DNA of 61,675 bases from Candidatus Stahliibacteriota bacterium (GTDB lineage: Bacteria; Hydrothermota; UBA3073), in contig DAOUSS010000001.1 in assembly GCA_030627085.1 (NCBI GenBank), forward strand, positions 1 to 61,675, written 5' to 3'. A program made the translations under genes and the position numbers. This document shows positions 1 to 6,971 of the stretch, piece after piece (positions within the stretch are counted from its first letter, which is position 1; each line of letters opens with the position of its first letter). Below the pieces are notes generated by a model. The model did not search any database and was not told the DNA's origin. It worked only from the letters and a program-made list of their open reading frames with translations.

Positions 1-50
1 GTGTGCTTTGTGGTTTAAATAAAAAGAAATTCGTGCAATTTGTTAACCTG

Positions 51-80
51 CCCTGTTAGATATGGAGTTATCTAACAGGG
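51..80. repeat. Perfect 12-bp-stem hairpin, CCCTGTTAGATA family
   Basis: CCCTGTTAGATA at 51-62 pairs perfectly with TATCTAACAGGG at 69-80 around a 6-nt loop. The same hairpin core, with CCCTGTTAGAT or CCCCGTTAGAT arms, recurs at 2392-2453, 20405-20502 and 21768-21796. The surrounding AATTCGTG... and ...ATTCGTG words and the trailing CTATGCAATCAAGG also recur, so this is one copy of a dispersed intergenic element. It lies upstream of the promoter at 147-175. There is no T-tract, so a terminator role is not supported. Confidence 0.8.
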
Positions 81-146
81 TAAATGATATTCGTGTTTTA
101 TACTTTCTATGCAATCAAGGAAATTTTCAAAATGACATTTTTTTTC

Positions 147-175
147 TTGACAAACATGCAGGTTTAGTATATAAT
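147..175 (+). promoter_or_regulatory. Sigma-70-type promoter for the M23 peptidase gene
   Basis: TTGACA at 147-152 and TATAAT at 170-175 are separated by exactly 17 bp, a full consensus match. The predicted start near 182 leaves a leader of about 225 nt before the start codon at 408. That leader contains hairpin-forming repeat words (GCTTCAGC and CAACCCTTTAGG types), so part of the leader may be an inserted repeat. Confidence 0.8.
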
Positions 176-407
176 AGAAATCCTTATTCCAGATCATACA
201 TTGAACACCGAAATAATATCATTGATCAGGTCGTCAGTGGTGTAGGGACAGGGCTAGCCTCTGTCTGAGGCAATTCAAAGCTTCAGCTTTGAGTTGCAGA
301 ATGATGTTATGTAACTCAACCCTTTAGGTTCGAAGAATGCTGTGCAGTTGATAGTCAACATGGACAATCGCAAGGGTTGTCCCTACAATAAACAACTTTC
401 ATCCAAA

Positions 408-1124
408 ATGCCAAAAAGAATATCTGTAATATTTATCCCCGAAGAAGAAGGGAAAGTAAGAAAAATAGTAATTCCGAGGAGTACCGCTATATTACTTATA
501 ACTCTACTTTTTATAGCAATTGGCTTTTTGACATTTTTGGGATACAGATACTGGTCTATTTACACCCTTGCAAGGAGGGCACTCATACTGGAGGAACGCG
601 TCGAACTCCTTGAAGAAGAAAGGAAAAACACAATAGAAAGGGTTACTGTAGATCTGAATAGAGTAGCCTATGAAACTCAGCGGTTACTGGCGCTTCTCGG
701 TATAGAAGACACACAACCCGATTATAGAAAAAACGATATTCAAGAGAATGATATACCTTCAATCTGGCCAACAAAAGGATGGATCAGTCAAGGATTTTCT
801 CCTTATCATCAGGCGGTAGATATTGCTGCGCCTATTGGTACTCCTATAGTTTCAATCATCAGTGGTGTTGTAACTGCGGTATGGAAGGATTCCTTACTCG
901 GCAATGTATTAGAGATAAGCAACGAAAAAGGCTATAGAATCGTATATGGACATAACTCAACCGTAATTGTAAAAGAAGGAGATAAAGTAAATAGAGGAGA
1001 TGTTGTGGCATTCGTTGGATCAAGTGGCATAACTTCGGGTCCTCATCTCCACTATGAGATATATCATAATGACAGTATTATAAATCCTGAACAATATCTC
1101 CTCTCTGATCACAGTAATCCGTAA
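408..1124 (+). CDS. Membrane-anchored M23-family peptidase (LytM-like, possible murein hydrolase or activator)
   Basis: This is a protein of about 238 residues. It has a short basic N-terminus, one membrane helix (about residues 26-47, TAILLITLLFIAIGFLTFLG), a heptad-rich coiled coil (about 50-90) and a C-terminal LytM/M23 domain. The zinc motifs are present: HxxxD in HQAVDIAAP (about residue 134) and HxH in GPHLHYEIY (about 211). The family cleaves peptidoglycan cross-bridges or, when degenerate, activates amidases; here the metal ligands look intact. The frame is open further upstream to 342, but that stretch is repeat-derived sequence, so the start at 408 (MPKRISV) is preferred. It is probably transcribed from the promoter at 147-175. 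The location is the inner membrane with a periplasmic catalytic domain. Confidence 0.85.
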   Translation: MPKRISVIFIPEEEGKVRKIVIPRSTAILLITLLFIAIGFLTFLGYRYWSIYTLARRALILEERVELLEEERKNTIERVTVDLNRVAYETQRLLALLGIEDTQPDYRKNDIQENDIPSIWPTKGWISQGFSPYHQAVDIAAPIGTPIVSIISGVVTAVWKDSLLGNVLEISNEKGYRIVYGHNSTVIVKEGDKVNRGDVVAFVGSSGITSGPHLHYEIYHNDSIINPEQYLLSDHSNP

Positions 1125-1188
1125 GTTCTATGCTCGTAATACGCTATGTTTTCAAATACGCCCATAAAAGAAAATCAAAAAGATAATT

Positions 1189-1216
1189 AGTTTGCTGGCA
1201 ACAAACTTTTCTCTTG
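1189..1216 (+). terminator. Weak hairpin plus T-rich run after the M23 gene
   Basis: AGTTTG at 1189-1194 pairs with CAAACT at 1202-1207, followed by TTTTCTCTT. The stem is only 6 bp and the tract overlaps the next promoter, so termination would be partial at best. Confidence 0.35.
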
Positions 1217-1242
1217 ACAAATATCAGAAATTGTAGTAAAAT
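1214..1242 (+). promoter_or_regulatory. Promoter of the PorV-like gene, giving a near-leaderless mRNA
   Basis: TTGACA at 1214-1219 and TAAAAT at 1237-1242 have a 17-bp spacer. The start codon at 1254 is only 11 nt beyond the -10 box. The transcript would therefore carry about 4-5 untranslated nucleotides and no room for a Shine-Dalgarno site. Confidence 0.75.
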
Positions 1243-1253
1243 GAAAAGTAACT

Positions 1254-2153
1254 ATGAAGCGTCTCTTTCTTCTCGTATTTATACCATCTATTATATACTG
1301 CAGCACTGCCACTACCATATTTGACTTCCTCAATATCCCTTGCGGTGCAAGGCCTACAGCAGTTGGCGGTGGATTTTCTGCCTTCTGTGACCCTTATAGT
1401 ATATTCTATAATCCTGCTGGAATATGTAATACACCCTTTATGACAGTTAGTTCAACCATACGACACTACATAGCAGGGATAAATTCCGGCATCTTACTGT
1501 GGGAGAAACCTGATTTTAACGGGGTGATTGGCATTGCAATCAACTATGTAAATCTTGGGAGTATGGAGAGACGGGATATAGATGTCAATCTAAATGGCAG
1601 TTTTACTCCAATCTCCTTATCCACAAAATTTGCCTACGCCAGGTATATTGGCTTATTTAAGGGGGGAATATCTGTAAATCTGATATACGAGAATATAGAT
1701 AAATACTCTGCCTTTGCCCCCGCAGTTGACATAGGCGCCATCTATACACCCCCCTCTATCCCTCAACTTAACCTCGGTTTCAGCCTTAACAACCTTGGCT
1801 ATGAAATTATCTCGTTCAGAGACACAAGGGAAAATCTGCCATACAAGATAAAGGCTGGTACGATCTATCGACCCCTTCCACCTTACACTTTCAGTCTGGA
1901 TGTTGAGCGACAGATAAACGGAAGGCAAGATTTTATTCTGGGGACAGAGATAGCCTTTTCCCCCACCTTTGTTTTTAGGGCAGGATACTCCTCACGGGGG
2001 CAAGACCTCAAGGTAGGTATGCCAATGGATGTAACTGCGGGACTATCTTTTGGAGTTGGATTGGTGCGAAATAGATTAAAAATTGATTATACAGCATCGT
2101 CTATGGTAGACCTTGGTATTGCTCACCAGATAAGCATATCCTTCTTTGATTGA
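1254..2153 (+). CDS. PorV/PorQ-like outer-membrane beta-barrel protein
   Basis: The 299-residue product begins with a signal peptide (MKRLFLLVFIPSIIYCSTA). The block GARPTAVGGGFSAFCDPYSI then FYNPAG is the hallmark N-terminus of PorV/PorQ-like barrels, which is followed by alternating beta-strand sequence ending in an aromatic residue (SISFFD). In Bacteroidota such proteins act in type IX secretion, but many phyla carry paralogues of unknown role, so secretion function is not claimed. The GARPTAVGG signature and the barrel pattern are visible; the exact role is inference. It has its own promoter at 1214-1242 and no operon partner apart from the small ORF far downstream at 2507. Confidence 0.75.
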   Translation: MKRLFLLVFIPSIIYCSTATTIFDFLNIPCGARPTAVGGGFSAFCDPYSIFYNPAGICNTPFMTVSSTIRHYIAGINSGILLWEKPDFNGVIGIAINYVNLGSMERRDIDVNLNGSFTPISLSTKFAYARYIGLFKGGISVNLIYENIDKYSAFAPAVDIGAIYTPPSIPQLNLGFSLNNLGYEIISFRDTRENLPYKIKAGTIYRPLPPYTFSLDVERQINGRQDFILGTEIAFSPTFVFRAGYSSRGQDLKVGMPMDVTAGLSFGVGLVRNRLKIDYTASSMVDLGIAHQISISFFD

Positions 2154-2230
2154 AAATTTTCAATTGACAATTGTTAATTTTAGACGTTGTTTCAAAGTGT
2201 TATGATAGGAAGAAGTGGTTAATTGGAGTG

Positions 2231-2316
2231 CCTGCCTGCGGTAGGCAGGCAATAGCTTGCTATTGCCAAACTATGACAGGATACTTTATTCCCCTATGCA
2301 TTACCAAGGTAATGCA
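2231..2316. repeat. Series of three perfect hairpins
   Basis: Three short palindromes lie in a row: GCCTGCCT/AGGCAGGC around 2231-2252, GGCAATAGC/GCTATTGCC around 2249-2268, and TGCATTACC/GGTAATGCA around 2297-2316. The first resembles the TGCCTG/CAGGCA hairpin near 13281. They are REP-like intergenic hairpins with no coding evidence. A 65-codon open frame across them is rejected. Confidence 0.6.
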
Positions 2317-2391
2317 CTCCACTACAGATGATTTTAATGCTATCACGCCACTTTGGAACACTCCCTAATGTTAAAACAACCTCTGTGGTTC

Positions 2392-2453
2392 CCCTGTTAG
2401 ATAGTAAACCCCGTAGGATGCTTGCTATCCAACGGGGTAAACATCTAACAGGG
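2392..2453. repeat. Nested double hairpin, CCCTGTTAGAT family
   Basis: The outer arms CCCTGTTAGAT (2392-2402) and ATCTAACAGGG (2443-2453) enclose an inner imperfect hairpin (ACCCCGT...GGAT against ATCC...ACGGGGT). It looks like one hairpin copy inserted inside another, and it is flanked by CTCTGTGGTT and ATCTGTGGTTAAGG words. Confidence 0.75.
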
Positions 2454-2506
2454 TGAATCTGTGGTTAAGGTTTTTATAATAGCGAATAAAGGGAAAGGAG
2501 ATATAA

Positions 2507-2620
2507 GTGCTTGTATCAGCAATAGTTATGTTGATATTTGGTTGTGTTGTGCTCTATGGGGGATTGATATTCTGCCTCTATAGGGCGATCAAAGGCGGTA
2601 AAAAAGATAAGGACGTTTAG
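2507..2620 (+). CDS. 37-residue single-pass membrane peptide resembling MetS-type transporter small subunits
   Basis: A GTG start at 2507 follows a strong AAAGGAG site. The peptide is one membrane helix (VLVSAIVMLIFGCVVLYGG, then LIFCLY) followed by a basic tail (RAIKGGKKDKDV). This layout matches the small subunits that accompany NSS-family Na+-dependent transporters (MetS of MetPS; the family usually has 30-60 residues). No NSS transporter gene lies next to it. The next real gene is a porin 600 bp downstream, and the nearest Na+ symporter at 7196 belongs to another family and has its own small partner. It may therefore be orphaned, act in trans, or be a remnant of a lost operon. The ribosome site, hydrophobicity pattern and charged tail support a real gene. 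Confidence 0.6.
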   Translation: MLVSAIVMLIFGCVVLYGGLIFCLYRAIKGGKKDKDV

Positions 2621-2848
2621 AAATAAAGTCACAGATTACACGGATTAATACATAGATAAGCACTGATATTTTAAGAGATTACCAAAATTTGCAATATTTT
2701 CAGACTTGGTAACTACCCTCTAAAAATTCTGATTTTTGGATTTTTTTGGAATAAAAATTTAGTAAAACGAGCGGTTGATAGCACAAAAAACCTTTACAGG
2801 CTTGGGTTTATCGTAATCTGCCGTTTTTTAAAAATTTCATTTTTTTCC

Positions 2849-2877
2849 TTGACAATATTATATTTTTGTGTTATATT
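2849..2877 (+). promoter_or_regulatory. Strong promoter of a structured leader RNA
   Basis: TTGACA at 2849-2854, a 17-bp spacer, and TATATT at 2872-2877. The start is predicted near 2884. Transcription would run through the hairpins and terminator at 2897-3043 before reaching the porin gene at 3217. Confidence 0.8.
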
Positions 2878-2883
2878 GTATTT

Positions 2884-3043
2884 AAGTAAAGTCAGTTTTC
2901 TCTGAGGTTAACCGGGAGAAATATGAACTATGGCTTCCTTGGCGTTGGCTTATCAGAACTTCCTAATTTTGGTATAAACAGAGGGAAGTATTACAGAATA
3001 CCCTCAATCCCCACGTTACACAGGATTGAGGGTATTTTTATTT
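2884..3043 (+). ncRNA. Structured leader or stand-alone RNA ending in an intrinsic terminator; class not recognised
   Basis: A hairpin with arms TTTCTC (2897-2902) and GAGAAA (2916-2921) is followed by a second with arms ACTTCC (2958-2963) and GGAAGT (2984-2989). An alternative partner for GGAAGT is the earlier GCTTCCTT around 2933-2940, so two exclusive folds are possible. The RNA ends in a 13-bp terminator stem. This is the expected architecture of a transcription-attenuating riboswitch or of a small RNA of about 160 nt. I do not recognise the consensus of a known riboswitch class. The downstream genes are the porin, phosphoesterase and symporter cluster. Confidence 0.55.
2998..3043 (+). 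terminator. Intrinsic terminator in the leader of the porin cluster
   Basis: ATACCCTCAATCC (2998-3010) pairs perfectly with GGATTGAGGGTAT (3023-3035) around a 12-nt loop, and the stem is followed by TTTTATTT. The stem is 13 bp. It lies about 115 nt downstream of the predicted start and 170 nt before the porin start codon. Confidence 0.85.
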
Positions 3044-3058
3044 ACCCTTGCGGCTTCC

Positions 3059-3118
3059 CTTACGCGAGGTTTGTAAGGTTCGTTTAAGTCAGCCCTGCGT
3101 ATCTTATGATACGCAGGG
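3059..3118. repeat. Two further hairpins between the terminator and the porin gene
   Basis: CCTTAC/GTAAGG spans about 3059-3079. A perfect 11-bp stem, CCCTGCGTATC/GATACGCAGGG, with a 4-nt loop spans 3093-3118. The second is as strong as a terminator stem but lacks a T-tract. They are either part of the leader's regulatory structure or REP-like repeats. Confidence 0.55.
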
Positions 3119-3216
3119 TAGTCCTTAAAACACAGTATTCCACTTTCTCCTTTAGCGAATTACGCCTTCAAAAAGAGGTAGAATTTGGAAAAATGATATA
3201 AATAAAAGGAGGCGAA

Positions 3217-4254
3217 ATGAAGAGAATAGGCTTTGTGATGGTAGGAGTTATGCTATTGGGATTTTTTGCTTCGCTGCAGGCAAAACCCTTTGAAAATGCT
3301 GCCCAGTCCTATATTCAGCAGGAAATCAGGTACACCCAGGATAAATTGACCTTTAGTGTCAGGAGAATGAGATTACGTTTCACTGGCAGTTTAGCCGATG
3401 GTAAATTAGCTTATAGGCTGGAACCGGCATTTGAAAAGGATGGCAGGTCACTTGATGTGAAGTTTGCCTACGCCGATATCAAATACATGGCTCCCTATTT
3501 TAACATCAGGGTTGGTAAGTTCTGTACCCCATCCAATGTAGAGGTCTATTGGACCTGGCCACCCAAGCAACTAACAGTATGGATTAACCCCATTACAAGA
3601 AAGATTTGGGAGGTAGGCGACCTCTTTGACTATGGAGTACAGGGCAGTGGAACCTTTAAATTGGGGGCCGAGTCTAACTTGGGCTACATAGTGTCGGTAA
3701 CTAATGGCAAGGGTTCAGGAATAGCAGCAAATCCTGATGGCAAGGTTGATATTTGCGGCAGGGTTAATCTTACCCCCATTAAGGGACTACAGATAGGTGG
3801 TTGGACACAACTTGTAAATGCTTATGTTGCTGCTCTAGATTCGATAGATAAGCGCACTCTATCCGGGATAGATGTTTGGTATACAGGCTATGGACTTGAT
3901 ATCCGTGGCGGGTATGATATGGGAGATGCTGGTGATTTTGGCATAATAACGGTTGATGGAAGGACTGGAAAATACACCGGTTTCCATATTATGGGTGGTT
4001 ACAGCTTCGAGACACCTGTGGAGGCTTTTGAAATAGGCACCTTAGAAGTCCAGCCTGTTATCAATTACTCATCCTATGCTCCTGATATCGATGGAGTTGA
4101 CCCTGCTACTGTTATTACTCCTGGTGTGAACCTATACCTGGGTGAGAACCTCAAGTTTATGCTCAACTATAGGATGATCACCGACGAAGATGGAGCCTAC
4201 TTTGCATCAGATGACAATGTATTCGAGATGAGGACACAGGTACTGTTCAAATAA
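3217..4254 (+). CDS. Outer-membrane porin, OprO/OprP (phosphate-selective porin)-like
   Basis: The 345-residue protein starts after AAAAGGAGGCGAA and has a signal peptide (MKRIGFVMVGVMLLGFFASLQA). The early mature sequence YIQQEIRYTQDKLTFSVRRM, then RLRFTGSL, followed by alternating strands (FNIRVGKFCTPSN, YGVQGSGTF) and a C-terminus RTQVLFK, fits a 16-strand general or phosphate-type porin fold. A role in passing anionic small molecules across the outer membrane is consistent with the phosphoesterase, symporter and glycerol-phosphate oxidation genes that follow. It is the first gene after the terminated leader RNA, so it is the likely target of that control. A second, truncated copy of its 3' end lies at 5390-5455. 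Confidence 0.7.
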   Translation: MKRIGFVMVGVMLLGFFASLQAKPFENAAQSYIQQEIRYTQDKLTFSVRRMRLRFTGSLADGKLAYRLEPAFEKDGRSLDVKFAYADIKYMAPYFNIRVGKFCTPSNVEVYWTWPPKQLTVWINPITRKIWEVGDLFDYGVQGSGTFKLGAESNLGYIVSVTNGKGSGIAANPDGKVDICGRVNLTPIKGLQIGGWTQLVNAYVAALDSIDKRTLSGIDVWYTGYGLDIRGGYDMGDAGDFGIITVDGRTGKYTGFHIMGGYSFETPVEAFEIGTLEVQPVINYSSYAPDIDGVDPATVITPGVNLYLGENLKFMLNYRMITDEDGAYFASDDNVFEMRTQVLFK

Positions 4255-4278
4255 GGATAGATTCTATCTATTCTTGCT

Positions 4279-4302
4279 AAAATTTGTAAGGAGGTCTTGC
4301 AG
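4279..4302 (+). repeat. Inverted-repeat arm containing a Shine-Dalgarno-like core (left arm of module 1)
   Basis: The core AAGGAGGTCTTGCAG recurs at 5482-5508, and its reverse complement CTGCAAGACCTCCTT occurs at 5284 and 6724. The AAGGAGG is a perfect anti-SD match but lies 30 nt before the likely start codon. Confidence 0.75.
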
Positions 4303-4326
4303 GTCAGGAGAAAGGAGGAGAAACAT

Positions 4327-5235
4327 ATGTTAAATAAAATCAAAATATCAAGTTTTCTGGTGATTATTGCACTGTTTTTAATGCTAATTCCCTGTGCTAT
4401 GAATGCCGGTATCCCTAGTGAATACGAGGGTGGGGTGTATTCTTACGAGTTAGCCCGAGTAATCCAGGTACCAGGAAGACAGGGAATTGCTTCGGACGGG
4501 GATTACTACTATGTCAGTTGCAGTAAGGCTCTTTATAAGTGCGATAAAAATGGAAAGATACTTTTGGCAAATAAGGAGCCATTTAAAACATTCCCCAAAG
4601 AAGCCGTGTGTAACCACATAGGAGACATAGATTACTATAATGGTGAGCTTTATATAGGTGCGGAGGAGTTCAAGGAAGGAAGAGGTTTTAACATACAGAT
4701 TGCAATATACGATGCCAAGAGGTTAAAGTATAAACGTTCCATACCTTTTGATGAGAAGTCCGGACAAATAGAAGTCTGTGGAATGACTGTAGATCCTATT
4801 CGTAAGGTAGCATGGATGTCTGATTGGTGTAGTGGTAGATATCTTTATCAGTATGACCTCACGACTGGCACATATATTGGTAAATTACACTTGCAGCCGC
4901 CACCAGAGAAGCAACAAGGAGTCTATTATTATGATGGGAATCTGTTTATCACGGCAGACGATGGGGATGCTAATGACTGGGAGCATGACCATATGTACTG
5001 GGCAAATGCGAATCCCTCCGCAACCTATGCACCAGTGAAGTTAGAGAAAACATTTAGCGAATTCACCCGTACAGGCGAAATTGAAGGTATGTGCGTTGAC
5101 CCAAAGACTGGACAATTTCTAGTCCTATTCAATAGGGGAACTAAAGTTGTCGAAGGGATGCCTGTAGGTTTTTACACTGGTTATGAGAAAGAGATACACG
5201 AGTTGTACATATACAATATAACTAAGTCCCCATAA
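4327..5235 (+). CDS. Secreted beta-propeller-like protein of unknown function
   Basis: The start at 4327 is chosen because AGGAGGAGAAACAT precedes it and a signal peptide follows (MLNKIKISSFLVIIALFLML to MNAG). The mature part of about 280 residues is made of short blade-like units, for example YYYVSCSKALYKCDKNGKIL, IGDIDYYNGELYIGAEEF, VCGMTVDPIRKVAWMSDW, QGVYYYDGNLFITADD and IEGMCVDPKTGQFLVLF. This pattern resembles SMP-30/phytase-esterase-like propellers, with clustered acidic residues (DDGDANDWEHD) that could bind metal. No enzyme class can be fixed. It sits between the porin and the phosphoesterase, bracketed by inverted repeats at 4279-4302 and 5284-5310. Probably periplasmic or extracellular. 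Confidence 0.6.
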   Translation: MLNKIKISSFLVIIALFLMLIPCAMNAGIPSEYEGGVYSYELARVIQVPGRQGIASDGDYYYVSCSKALYKCDKNGKILLANKEPFKTFPKEAVCNHIGDIDYYNGELYIGAEEFKEGRGFNIQIAIYDAKRLKYKRSIPFDEKSGQIEVCGMTVDPIRKVAWMSDWCSGRYLYQYDLTTGTYIGKLHLQPPPEKQQGVYYYDGNLFITADDGDANDWEHDHMYWANANPSATYAPVKLEKTFSEFTRTGEIEGMCVDPKTGQFLVLFNRGTKVVEGMPVGFYTGYEKEIHELYIYNITKSP

Positions 5236-5283
5236 AAGAAAGGCAACTGAGGTAACTCATTGAAGATAAGAGAAAATGTAAAG

Positions 5284-5310
5284 CTGCAAGACCTCCTTCA
5301 AAATTTGGCC
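5284..5310 (-). repeat. Inverted-repeat arm (right arm of module 1)
   Basis: CTGCAAGACCTCCTT plus CAAAATTTGGCC is the reverse complement, with few mismatches, of the arm at 4279-4302 and matches the arm at 5482-5508 even better. It lies about 50 bp after the stop codon of the propeller gene. The bases just upstream (AGAAAATGTAAAG) recur as AGAAATTTTAAG before the second right arm. Confidence 0.75.
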
Positions 5311-5389
5311 GTTGGGTAACCGATAGATTTTTAGATATTCCCATCAAACTCTTTCTTTCTCTGTGTATCTGTGGTTAATTTTTCCTCTT

Positions 5390-5455
5390 GACGGAGCCTA
5401 CTTCACATCAGACAACGATGTGATGGAGATAAGGACACAGGTAGTGTTCAAGTAA
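5390..5455 (+). pseudogene. 3' fragment of a second porin gene
   Basis: The frame reads DGAYFTSDNDVMEIRTQVVF then K and stop, against the intact porin's terminal DGAYFASDDNVFEMRTQVLF then K and stop. The following 3' flank (AAGGATAGATTCTATCTATT) is also the same as that after 4254. The upstream edge joins directly to a repeat word (CTGTGGTTAATTTTTCC), so the rest of this copy has been lost at a repeat junction. This is direct evidence of a tandem duplication followed by deletion. Confidence 0.9.
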
Positions 5456-5481
5456 GGATAGATTCTATCTATTCTTGTCTT

Positions 5482-5508
5482 GCCAAAATTTGTAAGGAGG
5501 TCTTGCAG
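5482..5508 (+). repeat. Inverted-repeat arm (left arm of module 2)
   Basis: GCCAAAATTTGT followed by AAGGAGGTCTTGCAG. It is a direct repeat of 4279-4302 and an inverted repeat of 5284-5310 and 6724-6750. Confidence 0.75.
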
Positions 5509-5577
5509 TGTAATAGAGAGAAAGGGGGTAGAAAGGGTTTTAACTCGCTTTACCCTCAAGTAAAGAGGAGGATGAAA

Positions 5578-6696
5578 ATGAAAGAATCTAAAAAGCTATG
5601 GATATGCCTATTCATGATAGTTCTAATACTTCCCTGGACCGCCAATGGCTTTGAGCGGATAAAGTTTGGAGTTATTTCTGATCCTCATTTAGCTATGCCA
5701 GCAGCAGGAACAGAAGACGAGTTCAAAATGCAGCTTTCAAGTGTGGATCTAATGAAGAATGCAGTAAAAGAATTTAATAAGACCCCTGGTCTTGATTTTG
5801 TAGTTCTAACTGGCGATATAACGCTTAATGCTGAGCCCTGGAATGTAGAGATGATAAAATCTATCATGGATGGGTTAAGAGTGCCTTACTATGTTGTGTT
5901 AGGGAACCACGATATAAGTCCAGTACCTACACCACCAAAGCCTGGTGCTCCACCATCAATGGGTGCGTACATAGGTGTCACAAGATCTACTTTTGCCTGG
6001 ACTTTCCAAGGACATGGGTTCAATGGACCTGATCTTTGGTGGAGTGATGATCCGGTACCTGGTCTTCATATCATTGGTTTAGACACAAATGTCCCCGGTA
6101 TCTGGGGTGGTACTGTACCTGCAAATGAGATTGCTTGGTTAGAACATGATCTTTACGCTAATCGTGATAAGTTGACCATAGTGTTTTCTCATCATGGTTT
6201 TGTCACCTGGCATAAGGATGAAGAAAGTGCAGCGTGGAAGAACTACAATTGGTTTCCTGTTGATAACGCCGCAGAGATGAGGGCGATTTTTGAAAAGTAC
6301 CCCCAGGTTAGTTTTGTTATAAATGGACACCGCCACATCGGACAGCGCTACAAAAAAGTAAACGATGTTTACTACTTCGTTATACCTGCTGTTTCTTCAT
6401 ATCCAATGAGATACGCGGTGTTCACGCTAACGCCCGATGAACTGAGTTGGGTGTCAAAAGATATACCAATTTCTAAAAAAGTTTTGAACACGGCAAAAGC
6501 AAACTGTATCGGCGAACCTGGGGAGTGGTGGAGATGTTCAGATCATCCTAAAGGGCCGGCGGGCGACAAAAAGATGCTGGAGTTCTTTGAAGCGAAGGAA
6601 TATATGAAGGGTAAGGTCCCTGTTAGGTTCAAACCCCAGCGCTATGGAGAATTAAGAGTTCCTTCCGAGGAACTCTTGGGGGCAGTGGTTAGATAA
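5578..6696 (+). CDS. Secreted calcineurin-like metallophosphoesterase
   Basis: The start at 5578 is preferred over upstream in-frame ATGs because AGAGGAGG is correctly spaced and a signal peptide follows (MKESKKLWICLFMIVLILPW, cleavage after TANG). The 372-residue product carries the full metallophosphoesterase set: SDPH (DxH), LTGDITLN (GD), VLGNHDIS (GNHD), FSHHGF and INGHRHIG (GHxH). Such enzymes hydrolyse phosphomono- or diesters at a two-metal site; the closest pattern is the CpdA/3',5'-cyclic-nucleotide or glycerophosphodiesterase type, and the substrate is unknown. Export places it in the periplasm. With the porin, the symporter and the glycerol-phosphate oxidation genes, liberation of a phosphate or glycerol-phosphate moiety outside the cytoplasm is a reasonable inference. 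Confidence 0.8.
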   Translation: MKESKKLWICLFMIVLILPWTANGFERIKFGVISDPHLAMPAAGTEDEFKMQLSSVDLMKNAVKEFNKTPGLDFVVLTGDITLNAEPWNVEMIKSIMDGLRVPYYVVLGNHDISPVPTPPKPGAPPSMGAYIGVTRSTFAWTFQGHGFNGPDLWWSDDPVPGLHIIGLDTNVPGIWGGTVPANEIAWLEHDLYANRDKLTIVFSHHGFVTWHKDEESAAWKNYNWFPVDNAAEMRAIFEKYPQVSFVINGHRHIGQRYKKVNDVYYFVIPAVSSYPMRYAVFTLTPDELSWVSKDIPISKKVLNTAKANCIGEPGEWWRCSDHPKGPAGDKKMLEFFEAKEYMKGKVPVRFKPQRYGELRVPSEELLGAVVR

Positions 6697-6723
6697 ATCT
6701 AAGTAGTTAGGAGAAATTTTAAG

Positions 6724-6750
6724 CTGCAAGACCTCCTTCAAAGTTCGGCC
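6724..6750 (-). repeat. Inverted-repeat arm (right arm of module 2)
   Basis: CTGCAAGACCTCCTT plus CAAAGTTCGGCC, about 28 bp after the phosphoesterase stop codon. It is a direct repeat of 5284-5310. Confidence 0.75.
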
Positions 6751-6827
6751 ATTGGAAGTAAGAGCACCAAGGAAGAAGATTTGTTATCTCTTCTTAATTG
6801 GATAAAAAATACCTGGGAATTACAGCA

Positions 6828-6912
6828 AAGTGTCCCGTTATACCGCACTAAAATCAGAATGTCAAATAAGCAAGTGCAAATCTAAATTACGCGTATCTAA
6901 TGGGACACTTTG
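6828..6912. repeat. Inverted repeat with CAAAGTGTCCC arms
   Basis: CAAAGTGTCCC near 6828 is inverted as GGGACACTTTG near 6902, with about 60 bp between. Related CTTTGGAACA/CTTTGGGACA sequences occur at 2338-2367 and, inverted, at 61508-61537. It may be a remnant of a transposable-element end. No transposase is visible. Confidence 0.4.
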
Positions 6913-6971
6913 GTATAATTCCCAAATTATAATAATAGGGAACAATCAAAATAAAACATAGAGGAGGCAAT

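Noticed and set aside
62..268. 68-codon open frame at the left end
   Set aside because: It runs through the hairpin repeat and the promoter at 147-175 and has no ribosome site or recognisable sequence.
2171..2368. 65-codon open frame after the PorV-like gene
   Set aside because: It is made of three perfect palindromes and repeat words, with no ribosome site.
2923..3087. 54-codon frame (MNYGFLGVGLSELPNF...) across the structured leader
   Set aside because: It reads straight through the terminator stem and its composition follows the hairpins; a leader peptide is possible but not supported.
6891..6919. Promoter at TATAAT 6914-6919 upstream of the small membrane gene
   Set aside because: There is no acceptable -35 box 17 bp upstream.
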